From the NCBI GenBank assembly GCA_051653605.1, contig JBOFWL010000158.1, positions 1 through 11,328 on the forward strand: a stretch of DNA of 11,328 nt, in the 5' to 3' direction. The position numbers were made by a program, and so were the translations under genes. This stretch comes from JBOFWL01 sp051653605. GTDB taxonomy: Bacteria > Spirochaetota > Brevinematia > Brevinematales > Brevinemataceae. The notes under the pieces were generated by a model, which made no database searches, was not told where the DNA came from, and saw only the letters and a program-made list of their open reading frames with translations. Shown in pieces: positions 5,602-11,328 of the stretch (within the stretch, counting starts at the first letter, position 1; every line of letters starts with the position of its first letter).

Positions 5602-8600
5602 TTAAGCATAAGTAGTACGTAATCCTTTACCTCGCATAGAGGTTTGTTGTTTTTGATAAAGTTTCTTAGCGATTGCATCTATATCGGCTTCCGAACGAAC
5701 AGTTAAACCATTTAACTCAAATTTATTATTGATTGTTGTTGAGTTATTCGAAGAACCACTTCCATTTTGAACGTCAACTTTCGTCGCGTTTTGTTTCGAA
5801 ATCGTCTGAGCTAAACCATATGTCTGCCCTTTGTTTAGCATGTTGGCGAGAGTATTTGCTCCCGATTTAACGTCGCTCAAGTCAAGAACTGGAGTAATAA
5901 TTGGTTGAGCGTCTATGTCGGATTCAACAGCGTCTGCTAGTTTTGTCATTGTAGATTTCATTGTAGATAAAGCATCGCCGCCTAAGTTTTTTGTTTCGTT
6001 AACGACAGCATTAGCATATTTTGTAATGCCTTCTGCCATGCCGACTGAACAAAATTTACCAATTTCAATAAATGCTTTCGATGGACTTGCTATTCCTAAG
6101 AAATCTTTAATGCCATCAAGTGCGGAAGAAGCTAGATTTTTAACGGTACTCACAACGTTTGACGTCATCGACGAAATACCATCGATAATTCCGTTTGCAA
6201 TATTCTTACCAACATTCACGAATTCGTAAACTTTATTCTGAATTTCATCAACCATTTGATTAACAAAATCACGAACGGTATTATGAATGTCGTAAACTTT
6301 ATCTTTGATACCTTCGATGAAATTAGTAATGATTTCAACAGCTTTTTGACGGAACGTATCAATTTTATCAGTAATTGCGCTAATCATTCCTGAAACAAAG
6401 CCTTTAACCGTGTTTATTAAACTTGTCACAAGAGAATTAATGCCGTTAATTAATCCAGTCACGATATTGTCGCCGAAACCTTCCATAACTTTTGATGGAC
6501 TTGCAATTCCAAATAACGTCTTAAAACCATCAATCATCGCGGTTCCAACACCAACGATTGCGTCGACAACTAAGTTAATCGAATTTCCAATGCCGTCGAT
6601 AATACCTTGTAGAATAGAGCCAGCTAATCCTTTTCCTTCTTCTGATGTGCCATTACTAATACCAAAGAAGATTAAGATGCCGTCTAAAAATGCAGTGCAA
6701 AGATTTGTAACTGCGTCTAATAGCAATGGAGTGTTTTCACGAATTGCATCCGCAAGACCGTTAATGAAGTCAATTATCAATTTAAACCCAGCATCAATAA
6801 CTCGAGGAACTTGTTGACCAATACCTTCTAAAAAAGCAATGATGATATTAGCACCAGCCTCAATAAGACCTGGTAATTTTACAGCAACGCCCTCAAGAAA
6901 ACCTATAATAATTTTCATTCCTGCGTCAATGAATTCAGGGACTTTCTCGACTAATTGTACGAGAAGATCGCCGATAAAAGTCAACACTACGGTTATAAGT
7001 TTTGGAATTTCACCCGTTAATAAAAGTATTAAACTAGACACAATCGCCATGATTGCCTCCGCAATTGCAGGGGCTCCCGTTGCTATAACGCCAGCTAAAG
7101 CGACAATTCCTTCACCGATTTTGGTTAGCACTAAAGGTATTAAATGAGCCGCTTCGCTAATTGCGATGGTTAACAGTGCAATACCGGCCGTTCCTCCAGC
7201 GGCCAAGGCGGCCAAACCAGTTCCGAATAATGCTAATCCAGCTCCAATAGCTAACACAGCAACTCCTAAAAGAGCAATAGCGGCTGCGAGCCCAAGTATG
7301 ACAGGCGTCAGAGGAGCTAATACTAAACCACCAACACCAATGATGGCAAATATACCAAATAAGGCTAAAAGCGCTTTTCCAATATTTTCTAGAGGAACTG
7401 CACCTAGAGCAATAATGGCTGGTGTAAACATTAGAACGCTCGCGGCCATAACAACCATTGCCGCGGCTCCAGCCAGTACCATTGGATTTGCGGTCAAGAG
7501 CATTGCGGCGACCATGATACCCATTGCTCCAGCTAATCCAATAATACCTTGTATCATACTTCCTGTATCAAGAACACCTAAAATAGCAACCGCTCCTGCT
7601 ATTTCGACTAAAGCCACTCCCATCGCCACCATAGCAACAGAAGCGACTAACATCGTTGCAGGATTTACAGTTTTACTAATTAAAATACTAAAAGCAGCAA
7701 CTTCGGCTAATATAACGCCTAAACCAACGAGACCTTGTATTAAGGTCGAAGGGTCGAGCGAGCCAAGTATTGCGACAGAAGCGCTCATTTCTAGAATTGC
7801 AATGGCAATTAGTCCCATTGCCGCTCCAGCCACCAATAAGGTTGCTCCATTTCCAATCTTTGAAACAACAGCCGCAAAAGAAGCCATACCAATAGCGATG
7901 GCACCTACGGCTAATAACCCTTGCTTTAAATTTTCAGTATCCATCTCGCCAAGAGGTTGGATAGCCGATACGATTAATTTAATAGCAATAGCCATTTCTA
8001 TTAGTGCAAAAGCAGTCGTACCAAAACCACTTGTTCCAGACATTAATTTGCTTACGACAACTAATTCGCCTAATATAACCGTTAATGCTATAATACTTTG
8101 CGATAGTTTTTCTGATGGAATTTCGGCAATGTTTTGAAGAGCGTTTGATAGAATTAAAACAGCGGCCGCAAACTCGATTAATTGAAAACCAACTTTAGCA
8201 ATGGCCGTACCAGTCATCGATTTTTCTAAAATAACAAATGTCGTGGCTAATTCAGCAAACAACACACCCATAGCAATTGACGCAGAAGTTAACTTTTCTG
8301 GATCAATCATGGCAAGTGCGATTAAAGAGCCTGCTAAAATAGCAACCGCTCCTGCGATTGTAAGTAAAGTTTTAGCTTTTAAAGAATTTTGATAAGCTTC
8401 TAAACTTTCTTTAACGCCATTTAAAACACCTTTAATGCTTTTAAGAAAGCCTCCTGCAGAATCTGTAATTTTTGTAAAACTTTTGACTAACTTCTGAATT
8501 CCAGCTAGAATTCCTCCAGTTAATAAAATATTTAAAATGTCAGCAAATCCGGCAAACCCTTCTGTTCTCCAAACATCCGACAAAGACTTCTTAATATCGT

Positions 8601-10308
8601 CAAATAGTTTTAAAAGAAAACTTCCTATCGGTTCTAAGATTTGTTTTAATGGTTTGAAAAAATCTGAAACTTTTGTTGTAAAAGACTCAAATCCTTCAAA
8701 AGTTGACGGAAAAGATTCGAAAGCTCCGATAATAACTTCGATAGCTCCTGGAATACCGCCTCCATCTTTTAGAACACTAACTACTTCTGAAAATTTATCA
8801 GAAATTAATTGTATAGCATTTGTTACGTTTTTACTAGCTGTCGAAAAGAATTCTCCATTATCGGCAGCCGTTTTTAAGTCAATAAAACACTGACCCACCT
8901 TTGCCGCAAAGGATAAAAGACCGTCGCCTTCTGGTAGGATTGCAGAAATTACCGACTTAAGTGTTTCGAAGACGAATTTTAAACCGTCCCAACCCAATGC
9001 GATAACCGAAAAGAGACCTTCGAAAGCAGTTTTTAGCTTCTCTGCGTTTTTTGGTCCTATTTTGATTGTTTCGGCAAACTCTTTAAACTTCGCACTTAAA
9101 TCTGCTAATTGCAGTCCGGTTATTGGAGGAAACACGTTTTCGAAAGCCTCTCGTATTGGTTTTAGAATAGACTGCAGTCCTTCCCACGCGGATTTGACAC
9201 CATCAATAATTGAAGCTCTGCCTCCCAACTCTACCCAATCAGAAATTATTTGATTACGAGCGTCGGAAGATGTTGAGATTAATCCGCCAATAGCATCCGA
9301 TAAACCAGTATACAATTCCGTTGCTAAATCATAGTCACCAATGATGAGTTCAAATGATTGAGACCAACCAGATCCAATTGCTTCTTTCGTCGTATCCATT
9401 AACTGCGAAAACGTACGAACTTTAGTGGCTGCTTCGGTAGCTTTAGCGCCAATTTCGGTGGTTTCGTCTGCATAGGCGGCAAGGGTTGCTGTTAATGCTT
9501 CCGTAGTCATCCAAGCTTCTTGCAATGAATCATTAAAACCTACTGTAGCGCTAATAGGTTCTTTATTGCTACCTACAATTTGATACATTCCGTCGACCGT
9601 TTTGGTTAGAGTTCCAGCCGCCACTGCGGATTCGAGCAACTGAGTCTTAAATTCTACAGTTGCCATATTAGCGTTTTCGATTGACTTCCAATCTATAAGT
9701 TTAACGTATCCAGCGGATAAAGCCTGTGCGAAATTGTACATAGCTCGAGAAGCTTCGTTTGAATTTGCCCCGGATAATGCGGCGGCGTTCGCAATACCTT
9801 TAATCGCTTGGACCGAGGCTTCTAGATTTACGCCAGCGTTTGTAAACTTACCAATGTTTGCTGTCATATCAGCAAAACTATAAATTGTTTTGTCGGAATA
9901 TTCGTTCAATTGCGCTAATTGTTCGTTAACCATATCTAATGTGACCGGAAGACCTTCGGAAGTTTTACCAGAAGCCAACATGGTTTTAATAGAATTGATT
10001 TTTAATTCGTATTCTCCATAACCTTGTGTGATTGGTTCTATAGCTAGAGATTTTACAAGTTGCGTTCCCGTTCGAACAGCTTGTTCGCCAATTTCTAAAA
10101 GCGCACCAACTGCTATTGTTCCTAAAACGGAAAACTTATTCGATACTCCTTCGACTACGCCGTTCAGATTTCCAAAAGCCGCGTTATTACCCGACTTCTC
10201 TAATTGAGAATCGAAGTTTGCTAGACTTTTAGAAGATTCGGAGATACCTTGCTCGAACGATTTGTTATCGAACGTCATCCGAGTAATTCTTTCGTCAATT
10301 TTACTCAT
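5602..10308 (-). CDS. phage tail tape measure protein
   Basis: Encodes 1568 residues and is the largest gene in the window. Tape measure proteins fill the tail tube during assembly, set tail length, and help deliver DNA across the host envelope. Residues ~1-280 resemble the tape-measure N-terminal domain (MTFDNKSFEQGI; NSIKTMLASGKTS; YSFADMTANIGKFTNAGV; SGANSNEASRAMYNFAQALS). The middle (~640-1050) is strongly hydrophobic Ala/Ile/Leu/Val/Gly with six ~61-residue units. It is followed by units with prolines at residues 1058, 1080, 1102, 1124, 1146, 1168 and 1194. GIASPSK motifs occur at 1267-1273 and 1405-1411. The C-terminus (ELNGLTVRSEADIDAIAKKLYQK) is typical of these proteins. At about 0.15 nm per helical residue it predicts a tail near 235 nm. 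The start ATG overlaps the upstream stop as ATGA. Confidence 0.95.
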   Translation of the reverse strand: MSKIDERITRMTFDNKSFEQGISESSKSLANFDSQLEKSGNNAAFGNLNGVVEGVSNKFSVLGTIAVGALLEIGEQAVRTGTQLVKSLAIEPITQGYGEYELKINSIKTMLASGKTSEGLPVTLDMVNEQLAQLNEYSDKTIYSFADMTANIGKFTNAGVNLEASVQAIKGIANAAALSGANSNEASRAMYNFAQALSAGYVKLIDWKSIENANMATVEFKTQLLESAVAAGTLTKTVDGMYQIVGSNKEPISATVGFNDSLQEAWMTTEALTATLAAYADETTEIGAKATEAATKVRTFSQLMDTTKEAIGSGWSQSFELIIGDYDLATELYTGLSDAIGGLISTSSDARNQIISDWVELGGRASIIDGVKSAWEGLQSILKPIREAFENVFPPITGLQLADLSAKFKEFAETIKIGPKNAEKLKTAFEGLFSVIALGWDGLKFVFETLKSVISAILPEGDGLLSFAAKVGQCFIDLKTAADNGEFFSTASKNVTNAIQLISDKFSEVVSVLKDGGGIPGAIEVIIGAFESFPSTFEGFESFTTKVSDFFKPLKQILEPIGSFLLKLFDDIKKSLSDVWRTEGFAGFADILNILLTGGILAGIQKLVKSFTKITDSAGGFLKSIKGVLNGVKESLEAYQNSLKAKTLLTIAGAVAILAGSLIALAMIDPEKLTSASIAMGVLFAELATTFVILEKSMTGTAIAKVGFQLIEFAAAVLILSNALQNIAEIPSEKLSQSIIALTVILGELVVVSKLMSGTSGFGTTAFALIEMAIAIKLIVSAIQPLGEMDTENLKQGLLAVGAIAIGMASFAAVVSKIGNGATLLVAGAAMGLIAIAILEMSASVAILGSLDPSTLIQGLVGLGVILAEVAAFSILISKTVNPATMLVASVAMVAMGVALVEIAGAVAILGVLDTGSMIQGIIGLAGAMGIMVAAMLLTANPMVLAGAAAMVVMAASVLMFTPAIIALGAVPLENIGKALLALFGIFAIIGVGGLVLAPLTPVILGLAAAIALLGVAVLAIGAGLALFGTGLAALAAGGTAGIALLTIAISEAAHLIPLVLTKIGEGIVALAGVIATGAPAIAEAIMAIVSSLILLLTGEIPKLITVVLTFIGDLLVQLVEKVPEFIDAGMKIIIGFLEGVAVKLPGLIEAGANIIIAFLEGIGQQVPRVIDAGFKLIIDFINGLADAIRENTPLLLDAVTNLCTAFLDGILIFFGISNGTSEEGKGLAGSILQGIIDGIGNSINLVVDAIVGVGTAMIDGFKTLFGIASPSKVMEGFGDNIVTGLINGINSLVTSLINTVKGFVSGMISAITDKIDTFRQKAVEIITNFIEGIKDKVYDIHNTVRDFVNQMVDEIQNKVYEFVNVGKNIANGIIDGISSMTSNVVSTVKNLASSALDGIKDFLGIASPSKAFIEIGKFCSVGMAEGITKYANAVVNETKNLGGDALSTMKSTMTKLADAVESDIDAQPIITPVLDLSDVKSGANTLANMLNKGQTYGLAQTISKQNATKVDVQNGSGSSNNSTTINNKFELNGLTVRSEADIDAIAKKLYQKQQTSMRGKGLRTTYA
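6727..7137 (-). repeat. seven proline-marked amphipathic units at 22-residue spacing in the tape measure
   Basis: Prolines at residues 1058, 1080, 1102, 1124, 1146 and 1168 are exactly 22 residues apart, and a seventh at 1194 is 26 residues on. Each starts a similar unit: IPLVL, APAIA, IPKLI, VPEFI, LPGLI, VPRVI, TPLLL. The clearest copies read P..ID/EAG..II.FLEG. The period equals two 11-residue units, a repeat length known in tape measure proteins. Confidence 0.85.
7200..8380 (-). repeat. six ~61-residue hydrophobic repeats in the tape measure
   Basis: A short polar turn recurs six times, at residues 669 (DPEKL), 731 (PSEKL), 790 (DTENL), 852 (DPSTL), 914 (DTGSM) and 972 (PLENI), with spacings of 62, 59, 62, 62 and 58. 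Each turn is preceded by an 'A-V-A-I-L' type hydrophobic helix and followed by a helix of the form QGL.GL..I. The boundaries given are approximate. DNA identity between copies is low, so the duplications are old. Confidence 0.85.
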
Positions 10309-10679
10309 AGTCTTCGTACCTCCTTATCTATTTCTTGAAAGATTTGATCAAAAATTGGCTGTAATGCCGGGTTAATATAATCGCGTCCTTGCACGTATCC
10401 ACCAGTTCCAGTCGCATGTCCATACTGTAATAAAATAGCAACAGAAACTCCTTGATTCCAGTTACTATTATAAAAATATAATCCATCGCTTTCGACCGAG
10501 TAAGACCAACTATCAGATGTGCGACCAGTATCATGCGGTGTTGCTTTTTGGAGAGCGGACACTCCTTGACGACCATATCGCTCCATAATTTGTAGAATTC
10601 GTTTGTCTAATGTTTTTGCACCATTGAAAAAATCAAACGTGTGTTTAAACGAACCGTGTTGCGTTAATTTTATCATCAA
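10305..10679 (-). CDS. HK97 gp10-like phage neck/tail completion protein
   Basis: Encodes 124 residues. Two tandem ATG codons occur at the start; the first (10677-10679) is preferred because AAAGGAGG lies 9 nt upstream of it. The motif TPHDTGRTSDSW at ~47-58 matches the 'P.DTG.L..S' signature of HK97 gp10-like proteins. LLQYGHATGTGGYVQGRDYI at ~83-102, followed by NPALQPIFD, is the family's C-terminal pattern as I remember it. Family members complete the head-tail joint or tail end. They are normally encoded upstream of the tail tube, chaperone and tape measure genes, but here the tape measure follows directly with a 4-bp ATGA overlap. The assignment to the family is good; the exact role in this phage is inferred. 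Confidence 0.75.
   Translation of the reverse strand: MMIKLTQHGSFKHTFDFFNGAKTLDKRILQIMERYGRQGVSALQKATPHDTGRTSDSWSYSVESDGLYFYNSNWNQGVSVAILLQYGHATGTGGYVQGRDYINPALQPIFDQIFQEIDKEVRRL
10319..10325 (-). promoter_or_regulatory. tape measure ribosome binding site inside the gp10-like gene
   Basis: AAGGAGG lies within the last codons of the gp10-like gene, 10 nt before the tape measure ATG (10306-10308). That ATG shares bases with the upstream TGA (10305-10307). The arrangement indicates coupled translation of the two proteins. Confidence 0.8.
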
Positions 10680-10703
10680 TATCCGCCTCCTTTCAGTTAT
10701 AAT

Positions 10704-11117
10704 TTATTTTTTTATAAGTTGTTTTAATTCTTCTTCAGACACTATTTTCCATCGCTTTTTCTTTTCCCACCAAATAGTCTCCTCACCATTACCGCCTAAA
10801 GCATGATAAGCTTCGTGAAGTTTTGTTTGAACCCGACAATCATCATCGGTCCAAACCCCTAAATCTCGATGGTCTTTAAAACATCGATATAGATCATTTC
10901 GCAGAATAGCGAGGAGAGCCTGATTTTGGATTTTTTGTAATCCGGTCAAACTCTCAAGGTCTTTTATAAGAGAAATAAGTTGATTTGGAAGATCGTCCAA
11001 ATCCTTTAAATTTTTATCAACTTTCTTGAACGTTTTTGTTAAGCCAATTTTATCAAAAAGCGTTAGAATCGTTATTGTTCCTGCGCAAACAGAAATTATG
11101 ATTTGCCATGTTTCCAT
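10704..11117 (-). CDS. small membrane-anchored phage protein, unknown function
   Basis: Encodes 137 residues. Residues ~4-21 (WQIIISVCAGTITILTLF) form one hydrophobic segment long enough to span a membrane. A charged, probably coiled-coil stretch follows (~25-65, LTKTFKKVDKNLKDLDDLPN). The soluble C-terminal domain contains NQALLAILRNDLYRCFKDH, WTDDDCRVQTKLHEAYHALG and EETIWWEKKKRW. From memory, proteins with this C-terminal pattern recur in Bacillota phages as hypothetical proteins. It follows the lysin by 6 bp, and the lysin stop codon lies within its GTGAGG ribosome site. A lysis role such as holin or holin partner is possible from position and the single membrane segment, but no holin family is recognised. 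Confidence 0.75.
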   Translation of the reverse strand: METWQIIISVCAGTITILTLFDKIGLTKTFKKVDKNLKDLDDLPNQLISLIKDLESLTGLQKIQNQALLAILRNDLYRCFKDHRDLGVWTDDDCRVQTKLHEAYHALGGNGEETIWWEKKKRWKIVSEEELKQLIKK

Positions 11118-11121
11118 TAAA

Positions 11122-11127
11122 CCTCAC
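11122..11127 (-). promoter_or_regulatory. ribosome binding site overlapping the lysin stop codon
   Basis: GTGAGG contains the lysin TGA (11124-11126) and lies 4 nt before the ATG of the membrane protein. The site is weak and close compared with the AAGGAGG sites elsewhere in the window. Translation of the second gene is likely to depend on ribosomes arriving from the first. Confidence 0.6.
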
Positions 11128-11328
11128 AGTCTCTGACAATAATCTAGTGATAACCAGCCGACTCCAGATTTCAACTCGCCCCATTTTTTAGCGCCAGCAC
11201 CAGAAGATTCACTAACAATCGTATATACTTCGCCTTTTCGAACTTGTCCGTTGATAGCATAATTTGTTCCTGGACCTTTTCGATAGTTTAAAGATGTTGC
11301 TGTAATTCGTACTCTATAAGAGCTAACT
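11124..11328 (-). CDS. C-terminal SH3b domain of a phage endolysin (partial)
   Basis: The gene enters from the right edge; the last 67 codons and the TGA stop are present. The translation contains YRVRITATSLNYRKGPGTNY, then INGQVRKGEVYTIV, a linker SSGAGAKKWGEL, and SGVGWLSLDY near the end. This is a bacterial SH3 (SH3b/SH3_3) domain: 'LNYRKGPGTNY', 'G.V.KGE.YTIV' and 'G.GW(L/I)SL.Y' are its hallmarks. In phages of Bacillota it is commonly the cell-wall-binding end of an N-acetylmuramoyl-L-alanine amidase or other endolysin. The catalytic domain is outside the window, so the enzyme class cannot be determined. A tail-associated lysin rather than the lysis endolysin is an alternative. Confidence 0.8.
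   Translation of the reverse strand, partial: VSSYRVRITATSLNYRKGPGTNYAINGQVRKGEVYTIVSESSGAGAKKWGELKSGVGWLSLDYCQRL

Noticed and set aside
7166..8137. Plus-strand open frame of 323 residues opposite the tape measure
   Set aside because: It is rich in Ala, Pro, Ile and Thr, as expected from the complement of Ala/Ile/Gly/Val codons. It mirrors the hydrophobic repeat, has no convincing ribosome site, and opposes the transcription direction of every other gene.
10328..10576. 82-residue minus-strand frame inside the gp10-like gene
   Set aside because: It is an alternative frame of a gene with clear family motifs, and its sequence shows no plausible protein features.
1..11328. Contractile tail, defence island or other non-tail system
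   Set aside because: No sheath, baseplate wedge, nuclease, toxin, reverse transcriptase, helicase or transposase motif was seen. All supported genes fit a siphovirus tail and lysis region.

Overview
The window is a single tail-and-lysis stretch of a tailed-phage genome, either a free phage or a prophage. Every gene lies on the minus strand, so transcription runs from high to low coordinates. The DNA is AT-rich. Nearly every gene has a strong AAGGAGG-type ribosome binding site, and the protein families are those of phages of low-GC Gram-positive bacteria (Bacillota). The host genus cannot be read from the sequence. No contractile sheath or baseplate-wedge genes are visible, and the very long tape measure followed by Dit-like and Tal-like proteins points to a siphovirus with a long flexible tail.

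Layout in order of transcription: (1) 11328-11124, C-terminal SH3b wall-binding domain of a lysin cut by the window edge; (2) 11117-10704, small protein with one membrane segment and unknown role; (3) 10679-10305, HK97 gp10-like neck/tail completion protein; (4) 10308-5602, tape measure protein of 1568 residues; (5) 5586-5017, Dit-like distal tail protein; (6) 5003-4608, Gp80-like putative tail protein; (7) 4589-3813, repeat-rich tail-tip protein; (8) 3797-1704, Tal-like tail hub/spike with a Gly/Ser decamer linker and a His-x-His needle; (9) 1685-474, trimeric tail fibre or baseplate protein, the likely host-binding appendage; (10) 458-153, small conserved-looking protein of unknown role; (11) 141-1, start of a further structural protein cut by the window edge.

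Gaps between genes are 6-24 bp and one pair overlaps by 4 bp, so this reads as one polycistronic operon. No promoter, terminator, RNA gene, integrase, CRISPR array or insertion sequence was seen, and no gene-free stretch exceeds 24 bp. Together the genes would set tail length (tape measure), close the distal end of the tail tube (Dit, Tal) and present host-binding fibres.

The most notable content is repeat architecture inside the structural proteins. The Tal-like protein carries seven 10-residue Gly/Ser repeats followed by eleven HxH motifs, nine of them at an exact 9-residue period. The 258-residue tip protein has a repeat of about 20.5 residues. The tape measure has six copies of a ~61-residue unit followed by seven proline-marked units at 22-residue spacing. 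Gene order is also unusual: a lysin and a membrane protein sit just upstream of the tape measure, where tail tube and tail chaperone genes are normally found.
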